Counted from the first letter of the stretch, positions 28,892-37,225 are shown. The stretch: 51,855 nt of DNA from UKL13-2 sp044346745 (GCA_044346745.1 JBIIYQ010000005.1:1-51855), one strand, 5' to 3'. The notes: generated from the sequence alone by a model not told the origin. A program made the numbers and translations.

Positions 28892-30235
28892 ATGTCAGAG
28901 CAACCAAGCAGCGGGCGTATCACCAAGGCACCGGAGAACTTTCTCTCGCCGGAGATGATTGTCGAAGTCCAGCGGGGACGGCGCGACTTTCTACGCGGCG
29001 CATTCGCAACCGCCCTGACTGGTGCGGGTGCGGTCGGTGCCTCGGGGGCTGCCGCACAGGCGGCTGCGTTCGGCGACCCGAACATCCTCGAACTCCCTGA
29101 GCACACCAAGGGCTTGGGCCAGCCGGTTGCGGCAACACCCTATGGCATGCCGTCAAAGTTTGAAAAGAATTTACAACGCCGTGAGAGCCCCGGACTCACG
29201 CGGGTCTCCGCGTCCTCGGTTTCGTTTTGCCCGCTGCAAGGACTGTTCGGCATCATCACGCCGAGCGGACTGCACTTTGAGCGGCACCACCAGGGCTGGT
29301 GGGATATTGACCCGACCAAACATCGCTTCATGATTAACGGCTTGGTGAAGAATGCCAAGGTCTACACCATGGATGATCTGATGCGGCTGCCCTCGGTGTC
29401 GCGCATGCATTTCATCGAGTGTGGCGCCAACACCGGCATGGAGTGGGGCAATGTCGCGGTGCCGACCGTGCAGTACACGCACGGCATGTTGAGCTGTTGT
29501 GAGTTCACCGGTGTGCCGCTGTCCGTGTTGCTCGAAGATTGCGGCTACGATAAGGTCAAGGGGAAGTACATCCTTGCCGAAGGGGCGGACGGCTCAAGCA
29601 TGACACGCAGCATCTCGATTGAACGGGCGCTGGATGATTGTTTTGTGGCGTACGCCATGAACGGCGAGATGTTACGGCCGGAGAATGGTTATCCGCTACG
29701 GCTGGTGGCACCGGGTATTCAGGGCGTGAGCTGGGTGAAGTGGTTACGTCGTTTGGAAGTGGGCGATAAACCCTACGCCACCAAAGACGAAACCGTGCAC
29801 TACATCGACTTAATGCCCGATGGTACACATCGCCAGTACACCAACATCCAGGAGTGCAAGAGTGTCATCACCACACCATCCGGCGGCCAGACGCTGCTGG
29901 ATAAGGGCTTTTATAGCGTCAGCGGCCTCGCATGGTCCGGTCGCGGCAAAGTAAAACGGGTGGACGTATCTTTTGACGGCGGCCGCAATTGGCGGACGGC
30001 GAAGCTGGAAACCCCCGTGCTCTCGAAGTGTCTGACGCGCTTCAATATCGGCTTCAATTGGGACGGCAGCCCGACAATTCTGCAAAGTCGTGCGACCGAC
30101 GATACCGGCTATGTGCAGCCACAAATGCGCCAACTTCGTGCAGTTCGCGGCACCCGCTCGATTTATCACAACAACGCCATCCAAAGCTGGAAATTGGATA
30201 CCAATGGCGAAGTTTCTAACGTACACGTCGGTTAG
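28892..30235 (+). CDS. soxC: Sulfur dehydrogenase molybdoprotein SoxC
   Basis: Periplasmic molybdenum enzyme subunit of 447 aa, related to sulfite oxidase. With SoxD it oxidises the sulfane sulfur bound to SoxY, so all sulfur becomes sulfate and no globules are left. A twin-arginine signal RRDFLRG is at residues 30-36 and an Ala-rich region ends near 58. The molybdenum ligand is C177 in FIECGANTGMEWG. The dimerisation domain is C-terminal. The first gene of the sox run, 7 bases before soxD. Molybdenum cofactor genes lie directly upstream. Confidence 0.96.
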   Translation: MSEQPSSGRITKAPENFLSPEMIVEVQRGRRDFLRGAFATALTGAGAVGASGAAAQAAAFGDPNILELPEHTKGLGQPVAATPYGMPSKFEKNLQRRESPGLTRVSASSVSFCPLQGLFGIITPSGLHFERHHQGWWDIDPTKHRFMINGLVKNAKVYTMDDLMRLPSVSRMHFIECGANTGMEWGNVAVPTVQYTHGMLSCCEFTGVPLSVLLEDCGYDKVKGKYILAEGADGSSMTRSISIERALDDCFVAYAMNGEMLRPENGYPLRLVAPGIQGVSWVKWLRRLEVGDKPYATKDETVHYIDLMPDGTHRQYTNIQECKSVITTPSGGQTLLDKGFYSVSGLAWSGRGKVKRVDVSFDGGRNWRTAKLETPVLSKCLTRFNIGFNWDGSPTILQSRATDDTGYVQPQMRQLRAVRGTRSIYHNNAIQSWKLDTNGEVSNVHVG

Positions 30236-30241
30236 GGCGCT

Positions 30242-31303
30242 ATGAATAGACTCTTAAAGTCTCTGCTGGTAGCCGCCGTACTGTCGGCCAGTACCAGCGT
30301 GATCGCGCAACAAAAATACCCCGGCATCGGTCGTGCGGCGACACCGGCCGAAGTGAAAGCATGGGACATCGACGTCCGGCCGGATTTCAAAGGCCTGCCG
30401 GCGGGTTCCGGCTCGGTACAAAAGGGCCAGCAGATTTGGGAAGCCAAGTGTGAGTCATGTCACGGCACCTTCGGCGAATCCAACGAAGTATTCACGCCGA
30501 TCGCCGGTGGCACAACCAAGAAGGACATGGAGACCGGACGTGTCGCCAGTCTCAAGCGGCCGGATTTCCCGCAGCGCAGCACGTTGATGAAACTCTCGGA
30601 GATGTCGTCATTGTGGGACTATATCAACCGTGCGATGCCGTGGAATGCACCCAAATCGCTGACGACGGACGAGGTGTACGCGGTGACCGCTTTTGTGCTC
30701 AACCTTGGCGACATCGTTCCGGCCGACTTCGTACTTTCCGACAAAAACATCGCGGAAGTACAGGCGCGCCTGCCGAATCGCAACGGTCTGGTTAAGTTCA
30801 TGCCGATGTGGGACGTGCGCGGCAAGGGCGACGTGACCAATGTGGCGTGTATGGCCAACTGCGCCAAGGACGTAACACTGTCGTCCACCATGCCCGACCA
30901 TGCGCGTAATGCACACGGCAACATCGCCGAGCAAAACCGACTCGTTGGTCCGGTTCGCGGTGCGGATACGACCAAACCGCCGCCACCGGCGATGGCGGCC
31001 ACTCGCGAGGTGCCTATCGCCGCTCCAGCGCCGTCACCGGCGAAGCCCGTGACAGCCGCAGAATTGGCGCGCAAAAGCACCTGTGTCGCATGCCATGTCG
31101 CAAACCGGAAACTGGTCGGGCCGAGTTATGCCGACATCGCCAAAAAGTACGCGGGCGACGCCTCCGCCGTTGCTAAGTTAATGGATAAAGTGCGGAAGGG
31201 CGGATCGGGCGTGTGGGGGGCCATCCCTATGCCTCCCCATCCGGAAATGTCCGACGCCGACATCAAAATGCTGGTGGAGTGGAGTTTGCAGGGTGGCAAA
31301 TGA
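30242..31303 (+). CDS. soxD: Sulfur dehydrogenase diheme cytochrome SoxD
   Basis: A 353-aa periplasmic cytochrome c, electron acceptor of SoxC. It has a signal peptide ending near VIAQQ. Heme motifs are CESCH (residues 70-74) and CVACH (281-285). The N-terminal part has the SoxD-type segment KSLTTDEVYAVTAFVLNL. The middle linker (about 240-270) is proline/alanine-rich. Its stop codon lies within the first unit of an 11-bp tandem repeat. Confidence 0.95.
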   Translation: MNRLLKSLLVAAVLSASTSVIAQQKYPGIGRAATPAEVKAWDIDVRPDFKGLPAGSGSVQKGQQIWEAKCESCHGTFGESNEVFTPIAGGTTKKDMETGRVASLKRPDFPQRSTLMKLSEMSSLWDYINRAMPWNAPKSLTTDEVYAVTAFVLNLGDIVPADFVLSDKNIAEVQARLPNRNGLVKFMPMWDVRGKGDVTNVACMANCAKDVTLSSTMPDHARNAHGNIAEQNRLVGPVRGADTTKPPPPAMAATREVPIAAPAPSPAKPVTAAELARKSTCVACHVANRKLVGPSYADIAKKYAGDASAVAKLMDKVRKGGSGVWGAIPMPPHPEMSDADIKMLVEWSLQGGK

Positions 31304-31345
31304 GTGGTAAGTGAGAGGCAAACGAGTGGCAACTGAGCGGCAAGT
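31295..31345. repeat. 11-bp tandem repeat, about 4.6 units
   Basis: Units of 11 bases begin at 31295, 31306, 31317, 31328 and 31339, following the pattern GGCAAnTGAGT. The first unit contains the soxD stop codon. The array begins the 169-base space before soxY. Confidence 0.75.
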
Positions 31346-31472
31346 CGTCGTTATGCGTTTTTGAGGTTGATTTGGAGCAAAGATTCTTAGGCCGGTCGAA
31401 GCGCGAAGTCTTGTATATTCTTCAGCCTGCCTCAAGTAAAAGTACGTTTCTAAAGATTGCAAAGGAATAAAC

Positions 31473-31940
31473 ATGAATAGACGCGAAGTACTAAAAGCCA
31501 GCGGCGGCACCACCGTCATGGCGTTGATGATCAGCGCCGGTCTTCTCAAGGCGGGCGACGTTGCAGCGCAAGAGTGGAACAAAAATGCGTTTGAGGCGAA
31601 GAGCCTCAACGACACAGTAAAAGCGCTCGGCGGAACGGCTGCGACCGAATCCAAAGACATTACGTTTGTGAACGCACCTGATATCGCCGAAAACGGCGCG
31701 GTTGTACCGGTCGGTGTGCAGAGCAAGATTCCAAAGACAGAGATGATTGCAATTCTGGTCGAGAAGAATCCGAATTCACTTTCCGCAGCGTTTACGATTC
31801 CTGACGGCACCGAGGCTACCGTGTCGACTCGCGTAAAGATGGGGCAGACATCAAACGTTCACGCAGTGGTGAAGGCGGATGGGAAGTTCTATTACGCGAC
31901 GAAGGAAATCAAAGTAACCCTGGGTGGATGTGGCGGCTAG
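31473..31940 (+). CDS. soxY: Sulfur carrier subunit SoxY
   Basis: A 155-aa periplasmic protein. Its swinging C-terminal cysteine C153, in GGCGG at the very end, covalently carries thiosulfate sulfur through the Sox cycle. A twin-arginine signal NRREVLK is at residues 2-8 with cleavage near VAAQE. The fold segment includes VGVQSKIPKTEMIAILVEKNPNS. A ribosome site AAGGAATAA precedes the ATG. The TAG stop codon coincides with the left tip of a 127-bp palindromic element. Confidence 0.97.
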   Translation: MNRREVLKASGGTTVMALMISAGLLKAGDVAAQEWNKNAFEAKSLNDTVKALGGTAATESKDITFVNAPDIAENGAVVPVGVQSKIPKTEMIAILVEKNPNSLSAAFTIPDGTEATVSTRVKMGQTSNVHAVVKADGKFYYATKEIKVTLGGCGG

Positions 31941-32063
31941 AAGCGGCGTCTTTCGATGTGATGCGGCGTTGCTTCCTCGTTTTGTTCGCTCATGTATAAC
32001 CCATACATGTCGCTCACAAAGCCTTCGTCGCGCCTTGCCTGACATCGAAATGCTTGCTTCTAG
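31937..32063. repeat. 127-bp symmetric palindromic element between soxY and soxZ
   Basis: The tips are CTAGAAGC (31937-31944) and GCTTCTAG (32056-32063). The centre ATGTAT-AACCC-ATACAT (31992-32008) is exactly midway at 32000. Inner segments such as TTTCGATGT and its complement (32040s) also pair. The whole unit can fold into one long interrupted hairpin. It carries no protein frame of note and looks like a palindromic MITE or REP-type unit. Confidence 0.85.
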
Positions 32064-32120
32064 TTTTGCAACGATCGCCCACACAGCGAAAAAACGATAC
32101 GTAGGAATTAGGAGAAATTT

Positions 32121-32432
32121 ATGGCAGATCCGATGAGAATACGTGCCCAGATGGCGGGCAATATGGTTGATGTACGTGTCTTGATGGCGCACGAAATGGA
32201 AACCGGTCAGCGTCGCGACGCAGCGGGCAAAACGGTTCCCGCTTGGTATATCCAGAGCGTTACGGCGACCTGCAACGGTAAAACGGTGCTGTCGGCTCAG
32301 TGGGGCCCGGCGGTATCAAAGAACCCATTCTTGTCCTTCCGTTTTGGCGGTGCCAAGGCCGGTGACAAAGTCATCGTCACTTGGACGGACAACAAAGGTG
32401 AAAAGCGCACCGACGAAGCGGTGATTTCGTAA
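32121..32432 (+). CDS. soxZ: Sulfur carrier subunit SoxZ
   Basis: A 103-aa scaffold of the SoxYZ carrier, exported as a complex with SoxY and so lacking its own signal peptide. The start MADPMRIRAQMAGNMVDVRVLM and the stretch PFLSFRFGGAKAGDKVIVTWTDN are typical. GGAG at 32111-32114 serves as the ribosome site. It overlaps the next gene by one base. Confidence 0.96.
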   Translation: MADPMRIRAQMAGNMVDVRVLMAHEMETGQRRDAAGKTVPAWYIQSVTATCNGKTVLSAQWGPAVSKNPFLSFRFGGAKAGDKVIVTWTDNKGEKRTDEAVIS

Positions 32433-32899
32433 TGAACTCGCCACGCTACGCGGCAGCTGGGCTGGCGGCGGCCATCATGGTCGCCTCAGGTTGTGCTGTG
32501 GTGGTCGGCAATGAGACCGCCAAGCCGGCTCAGGTGTCCACCGCACCGGTAAAGGTGATTTATCACGTCAGCGAAGGCAGTGACCAAGCGACCAATGCGC
32601 TGCGGAATATTCGCAACCATCTGTCGGCTGATCCGACGGCGAAGATTTCCGTGGTGACACATGCAAACGGAATCGACTTCCTGCTGGACGGCGCGAAAGA
32701 CAAAAACGGCAACGACTATGTGTCGAACGTGCAGGAACTGGTCAAGCGTGGCGTGGATTTCCGCGTCTGCCGTCTGACACTCGAGCGGCGCAACATCGAC
32801 GCAAAAAAGGTAATTGAAGAAGCCCGTTTGGTGCCGAGTGGTGTTGCCGAAGTTGCCCGGTTGCAGGCGCGAGAAGGGTACGTGTACCTGAAGCCTTGA
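32432..32899 (+). CDS. DsrE/TusD-like lipoprotein in the sox operon
   Basis: A 155-aa protein with a lipoprotein signal (lipobox VASGC, C21). Mature residues about 39-150 look like a DsrE fold: VIYHVSEGSDQATNALRNIRNHL, then KISVVTHANGIDFLLDG, then RGVDFRVCRLTLERR. C113 sits where DsrE-type sulfur carriers have their active cysteine. It overlaps soxZ by one base and precedes soxA, so it is made with the thiosulfate system. I infer a periplasmic, membrane-tethered sulfur-handling role, for example moving or shielding persulfide. A purely structural role is possible. Confidence 0.75.
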   Translation: MNSPRYAAAGLAAAIMVASGCAVVVGNETAKPAQVSTAPVKVIYHVSEGSDQATNALRNIRNHLSADPTAKISVVTHANGIDFLLDGAKDKNGNDYVSNVQELVKRGVDFRVCRLTLERRNIDAKKVIEEARLVPSGVAEVARLQAREGYVYLKP

Positions 32900-32953
32900 T
32901 GTTGGTGGCCATCCGTTTTTAAGTAAGAAGTAAACGCAGCAAAGAGTTTTTCA

Positions 32954-32988
32954 TGCGCCGAAGAGCGCAGATCGCATATCACATATGC
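32954..32988. promoter_or_regulatory. Two small palindromes upstream of soxA
   Basis: TGCGC-CGAAGA-GCGCA (32954-32969) is followed by GCATAT-CAC-ATATGC (32974-32988). They lie 24-58 bases before the soxA start. Could be an operator or an mRNA processing hairpin. Function unknown. Confidence 0.35.
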
Positions 32989-33011
32989 AGTTCCAATACT
33001 TGGAGGACGAC

Positions 33012-33920
33012 ATGTATCGAACCATAAAACCCACCGCGGTGAAGTGGCTGGCAGCGGTAGCTGCCGTTGGTCTTATCGCAGCCGGCACCGCTGGCGCGCA
33101 GGCGCCCGCTCCCAAAGCCGCAGCCAAACCCGCAGCGACGAGCAAAGCGGCCGCCACCCCTGCGGCTCCTGCAAAGAGTACCGATGCCACCGTTCGCGAG
33201 ATCGAGAAGTACCGCGAGGCGCTGGCCGACGGCAACCCCGCAGACCTTTGGGAAGCACGTGGTGAAGATCTCTGGAAGCAGAAGCGCGGCCCTAAGAACG
33301 CGTCTTTCGAAAAATGCGACCTCGGCCTCGGTGAAGGTGTGGTGAAAGGCGCGTACGCCAAGTTGCCACGTTACTTTGAAGACACAGATCGTGTGCAAGA
33401 CCTTGAGTCTCGTTTGGTGACCTGTATGGTGATGTTGCAGGGCTTTACGTATGACCAAGCCAAACGCGCCCCGTTTGGTTCACCAGAAAACAAGTCCAAC
33501 ATGGAAGCGCTGGTGGCTTACGTTACCGCCAACTCGCGTGGCGTGGAGATGAACGTCTCACTCAGTCATCCGAAAGAAAAAGAAGCCTATGACATCGGCA
33601 AGAAAATGTTTTTCCACCGCGGTGGCCCGCATGACTTTTCATGTGCGACGTGCCATGCACAGGACAACATCCGTATTCGATTGCAGGACCTGCCGAACCT
33701 GACCAAACAAGAGCCAGCACAGCGTGCATATACAAGCTGGCCGGCGTATCGCGTAAGCCAGGGTGAGTTGCGTTCGTTCCAGTGGCGTTTGTTTGATTGT
33801 TTCCGTCAACAACGCTTCCCAGAACTTGATTTCACATCTGAAGGATCGGTCGCACTGACGACGTTCCTCGCTCGTAATGCGAATGGGGGCATCTTTAATG
33901 CGCCCGCAATCAAGCGCTAA
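33012..33920 (+). CDS. soxA: Thiosulfate-oxidising cytochrome SoxA (monoheme)
   Basis: A 302-aa periplasmic c-type cytochrome that with SoxX loads thiosulfate onto SoxY. The start at 33012 is fixed by GGAGGA at 33002-33007. A frame to 32985 is longer but has no site. Signal peptide ends near GAQAPAP. One heme motif CATCH (211-215) is present. The active-site cysteine, which carries a persulfide in the family, is C263 in LFDCFRQQRFPE. The N-terminal heme site of diheme SoxA is absent. C102 and C138 are placed to form a disulfide instead, as in monoheme SoxA. Confidence 0.96.
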   Translation: MYRTIKPTAVKWLAAVAAVGLIAAGTAGAQAPAPKAAAKPAATSKAAATPAAPAKSTDATVREIEKYREALADGNPADLWEARGEDLWKQKRGPKNASFEKCDLGLGEGVVKGAYAKLPRYFEDTDRVQDLESRLVTCMVMLQGFTYDQAKRAPFGSPENKSNMEALVAYVTANSRGVEMNVSLSHPKEKEAYDIGKKMFFHRGGPHDFSCATCHAQDNIRIRLQDLPNLTKQEPAQRAYTSWPAYRVSQGELRSFQWRLFDCFRQQRFPELDFTSEGSVALTTFLARNANGGIFNAPAIKR

Positions 33921-33930
33921 GAGGATAGAC

Positions 33931-34545
33931 ATGAAGACAACATTTTTGATCGCGACACTCGCCGTCATTGGCGTTACCGGTGCCCATGCACAAACGAAGC
34001 CTGCGGCACCTGATCGTGCAACTGAGGTCATGAAAGCATCGTTCAAGGAGCGTGGCCAGGCCAAACTCGACCGGCTGAATCAGGATAAAGCAATGGAACT
34101 GTGTACCAAGTACACCGTCACGCCGATCCCAAGAAAACTTGCGGCAGAGATCGAAGCAGAGAACGTGAAGACGATCCCGTTTCCGGCCGATGGCAAGTAT
34201 CTTGGAGACTGGAAGGCCGGTGAACGTATTGCGCAGTCCGGTGTGGGGATGCAATTTACTGACAACCCGGCGAACCCGAGCGGTGCCAACTGTTATGCCT
34301 GCCATAAGCTTGCGCCGCAGGAATTGTCATACGGCACCATCGGGTCGAGCTTGTATCAATTCGGTAAGCTTCGCGGTTATTCACCAGACATTGCCAAGTA
34401 TGCCTACGGCAAGATCTACAACTCACAGGCTTACGCTGCTTGTTCGAATATGCCGCGCTTTGGGCACAATAAAATCCTGACCGAAACGCAGATCAAGGAT
34501 TTGGTTGCGTTGCTGATGGATCCGGAATCACCAGTCAACAAGTGA
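33931..34545 (+). CDS. soxX: Thiosulfate-oxidising cytochrome SoxX
   Basis: Periplasmic cytochrome c of 204 aa, the partner of SoxA. The start at 33931 has GAGGA 5 bases upstream and a signal peptide to GAHAQ. A frame to 33877 overlaps soxA. The heme motif is NCYACHK (CYACH 121-125). A distal methionine is likely in CSNMPRFGHNKILT. SoxA and SoxX are 10 bases apart. At 204 aa it is on the long side, with an N-terminal helical part (residues 25-95), as in the longer SoxX forms. Confidence 0.95.
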   Translation: MKTTFLIATLAVIGVTGAHAQTKPAAPDRATEVMKASFKERGQAKLDRLNQDKAMELCTKYTVTPIPRKLAAEIEAENVKTIPFPADGKYLGDWKAGERIAQSGVGMQFTDNPANPSGANCYACHKLAPQELSYGTIGSSLYQFGKLRGYSPDIAKYAYGKIYNSQAYAACSNMPRFGHNKILTETQIKDLVALLMDPESPVNK

Positions 34546-34589
34546 CAGATTTTCTTTGAAGATTTCGTAGAAATTTTCTCTAGAAAATC

Positions 34590-34686
34590 GTCATCCCGAG
34601 CGAAGTCGAGGGATCTGCCTTCGCCATGACAAACAGCAGATTCCTCCGCTTCCCCCGGATCGAGTCCGGGGTTTGGTCGGAATGAC
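34590..34686. repeat. SEVEGS/LDFARDD-type dispersed repeat, full unit
   Basis: The element opens with GTCATCCCGA (34590-34599) and closes with TCGGAATGAC (34677-34686), which pair. Inside are GGGATCTGC pairing with GCAGATTCC and a CCCCGGA-TCGAG-TCCGGGG hairpin (34653-34671). Translations of such repeats give the well-known SEVEGS and LDFARDD strings, so short frames here are not proteins. Confidence 0.85.
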
Positions 34687-34754
34687 AATGTGGTTGGTTG
34701 AATGAAGTTGTAGCAGCTCAATTGCCAGGGGCACGCTGCAGTTCAAGAGTCCCT

Positions 34755-34783
34755 GTCATCCCGAGCGAAGTCGAGGGATCTGC
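34755..34783. repeat. Half copy of the same dispersed repeat
   Basis: Twenty-nine bases identical to the left arm of the 34590 unit. It ends 12 bases before the ribosome-binding site of the HbpS/GlcG-like gene, so it is part of that gene's leader. Confidence 0.85.
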
Positions 34784-34805
34784 TTTTTACGATCAAGGAG
34801 GCAAC

Positions 34806-35309
34806 ATGAAACGTCTATCTGGCATCTTCATCGCCGCAATGCTGTTGGGCGCAAATGCCAATGCCGCTCCCACAGCGCCGGCCACATTTACGATCAAACA
34901 GCTGACGCTGGAAACCGCCCAGCGCGCCGCCCAAGCCGCGCTCGACAAATGCCGCAAAGACGGCGCCCAAGTGGCGGTGGCGGTGGTTGATCGTGGCGGC
35001 AATACACAGGTGATGTTGCGTGACCGTTTTGCCGGCGCGCACACGCCCGAAACGGCGGCCAACAAAGCATGGACGTCCGTCAGCTTCAAAATCAGCACCA
35101 CGGAACTCGGTAAGGAAACCGAACCCAACAAACCTTCCAGCGGTATTCGTCACATCGCGCGCGTCGTCACCGTCGGTGGCGGCTTGATGATCGAGGCGGG
35201 TGGGGCGCTTCTCGGTGGCATCGGTGTTTCCGGTGCCCCGGGTGGTGCGATGGACGAGGCTTGTGCGCAAGCTGGTATCAAGGCGATCGCCGACGACCTT
35301 GAGTTTTAA
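34806..35309 (+). CDS. Secreted HbpS/GlcG-family protein
   Basis: A 167-aa protein of the GlcG/HbpS (DUF336) fold with a signal peptide (cleavage near ANANAA). A strong AAGGAGG at 34795-34801 fixes the start at 34806. The longer frame to 34698 runs through repeat DNA. Fold motifs are AQAALDKCRKDGAQVAVAVVD, GGNTQVMLRDRFAGAHTPETA, and GGIGVSGAPGGAMDEACA. HbpS in Streptomyces binds heme outside the cell and senses redox stress. Here it sits between cytochrome genes soxX and soxB in the same direction, so a heme- or redox-related accessory role is inferred. Confidence 0.82.
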   Translation: MKRLSGIFIAAMLLGANANAAPTAPATFTIKQLTLETAQRAAQAALDKCRKDGAQVAVAVVDRGGNTQVMLRDRFAGAHTPETAANKAWTSVSFKISTTELGKETEPNKPSSGIRHIARVVTVGGGLMIEAGGALLGGIGVSGAPGGAMDEACAQAGIKAIADDLEF

Positions 35310-35348
35310 GCTTCCGATAATTTTAGGCCGTAAAGGTTTGCAGATGCC

Positions 35349-35428
35349 CCCTCTCCCTCGGTCCCTCTCCCGCGAGGGGAGAGGGAAGTAAAGCCCTCCC
35401 CCTTGATGGGGGAGGGTTGGGGAGAGGG
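35349..35428. repeat. Three-hairpin CCCTCTCCC repeat before soxB
   Basis: Outer arms CCCTCTCCC (35349-35357) and GGGAGAGGG (35420-35428) enclose two hairpins. These are CCCTCTCCC/GGGAGAGGG (35363-35385) and CCCTCCCCC/GGGGGAGGG (35394-35416). A three-way junction is possible. Such GC-rich repeats are common between proteobacterial genes. soxB starts 64 bases later. Confidence 0.85.
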
Positions 35429-35491
35429 TGAACGCAGCGTTGTTGCGCCGAGTTGGTCGCGATTTGACGCCTCCTTTTTAGGGATCTTTCT

Positions 35492-37225
35492 ATGAGCAGC
35501 ATGAATCGCCGTGAGTTTCTAAACGTCCTCGCGATTGCCTCGGCCGGAGGCTTGGCATTGGATCAACGTACGGCACTCGCCGCCACCGGTGGTGCAGGTG
35601 CCATGTACGATTTGCCGAAGTTCGGCAACGTACACCTGTTGCACATGACCGATTGCCACGCGCAGCTCAAGCCGATTTACTTCCGCGAACCAAACGTTAA
35701 CTTAGGCCTTGCCGGTGCCAGCGGCAAAGCGCCGCATTTGGTGGGCGAGAAATTGCTCAAGCAGTTCGGTGTGCGCCCGGGCACACGCGAGGCTCATGCG
35801 TTTACCTATTTGAATTTTGAAGCGGCGGCAAAAACCTACGGCAAGGTCGGCGGGTTTGCGCATCTCTCCACGCTGGTGAAGCGCTTGAAGGCGAGCCGTC
35901 CCGGCGCATTGCTGCTAGATGGTGGCGACACTTGGCAGGGCAGTGCGACAGCGTTGTGGACCAACGGACAGGACATGGTCGATGCGTGTTTGGCGCTAGG
36001 TGTTGACGTGATGACGGCGCACTGGGAAATGACGCTGGGTGATAAACGCGTCAAAGAAATCATCGAAAAGGATTTCAAGGGCAAGGTCGATTTTGTCGCG
36101 CAGAACATCAACACCACCGACTTCGGCGACCCGGTATTCGCGCCGTTCACCATGAAAGAAATGAACGGTATCAAGGTCGCCATCATTGGTCAGGCGTTTC
36201 CGTACACCCCCGTTGCCAATCCGCGTTATTTCACGCCGGAGTGGAGCTTTGGCATCAAAGAAATGGAAATGCAGAAGACCGTTGATGATGCGCGTGCCAA
36301 GGGCGCACAGGCGGTTGTGGTGCTGTCGCACAACGGTATGGACGTTGATCTCAAAATGGCATCACGCGTGACCGGCATCGACGCCATCATGGGCGGCCAC
36401 ACACACGATGGTGTACCGGCACCTTCAATTGTTGCAAATAAATCCGGCAAGACACTCGTGACCAATGCTGGCTCGAATGGCAAGTTTTTGGGCCTTCTAG
36501 ATTTCGACGTCAAGGGTGGCAAGGTCGTAGATTTCCGCTACAAGTTATTGCCCGTGTTCTCGAATTTATTGCCCGCCGATGCGGCGATGGACAAACTCAT
36601 CACCAGCATTCGTGCGCCGTATGAGGCAAAGCTCGCCGAGAAGTTGGCGACGACTAAAGGATTGTTGTACCGCCGCGGTAACTTCAACGGCACGTTTGAC
36701 CAACTCATCCTCGATGCATTGATGGAAGTGCAGGGCGCTGAAATTGCGTTCTCGCCCGGCTTTCGCTGGGGCACCTCGATCCTGCCAAACCAGGCGATCA
36801 CGTTTGAACACGTCATGGACCAGACGGCGATCACCTACCCGTTCACCACATTGACCGAGATGAAGGGCGAATTCATCAAGACTGTCCTCGAAGATGTCGC
36901 CGACAATCTGTTCAACCCCGACCCGTACCTACAACAAGGCGGTGACATGGTGCGCGTGGGTGGGCTGCAGTACACCATCGCGCCGAACGAAAAAATGGGC
37001 AATCGCATTTCGGCAATGACGCTCAACGGCAAACCAATCGACGCAAACAAGAACTACAAAGTGGCCGGCTGGGCACCTGTGGCAGAAGGCGCGCGCGAAT
37101 CCAAATCGCCACCGATCTGGGACGTAGTGGCGGGCTACCTGCGCGACAAAAAGACCATACAACCGAAGGCACTCAATCTGCCCAAACTCGTCGGCGTCGA
37201 AGGCAATGCGGGTATCGCGAAGTAA
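35492..37225 (+). CDS. soxB: Thiosulfohydrolase SoxB
   Basis: A 577-aa periplasmic di-manganese enzyme that hydrolyses sulfate off the SoxYZ-bound sulfur. Twin-arginine signal is NRREFLN at residues 5-11. Metal-binding motifs are HMTDCHAQLKP (D54, H56), GGDTWQGSA, and GGHTHDG. The C-terminal 5'-nucleotidase-like domain follows. I started at ATG 35492 because AGGGA lies 9-12 bases upstream. A second ATG three codons on (35501) is also possible. Confidence 0.97.
   Translation: MSSMNRREFLNVLAIASAGGLALDQRTALAATGGAGAMYDLPKFGNVHLLHMTDCHAQLKPIYFREPNVNLGLAGASGKAPHLVGEKLLKQFGVRPGTREAHAFTYLNFEAAAKTYGKVGGFAHLSTLVKRLKASRPGALLLDGGDTWQGSATALWTNGQDMVDACLALGVDVMTAHWEMTLGDKRVKEIIEKDFKGKVDFVAQNINTTDFGDPVFAPFTMKEMNGIKVAIIGQAFPYTPVANPRYFTPEWSFGIKEMEMQKTVDDARAKGAQAVVVLSHNGMDVDLKMASRVTGIDAIMGGHTHDGVPAPSIVANKSGKTLVTNAGSNGKFLGLLDFDVKGGKVVDFRYKLLPVFSNLLPADAAMDKLITSIRAPYEAKLAEKLATTKGLLYRRGNFNGTFDQLILDALMEVQGAEIAFSPGFRWGTSILPNQAITFEHVMDQTAITYPFTTLTEMKGEFIKTVLEDVADNLFNPDPYLQQGGDMVRVGGLQYTIAPNEKMGNRISAMTLNGKPIDANKNYKVAGWAPVAEGARESKSPPIWDVVAGYLRDKKTIQPKALNLPKLVGVEGNAGIAK

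Noticed and set aside
31295..31345. CRISPR-like array
   Set aside because: Units are 11 bases long and contiguous, with no spacers and no cas genes.
34431..34721. Minus-strand frame containing SLDFARDD
   Set aside because: This is the translation of the dispersed repeat at 34590, a known source of false proteins.
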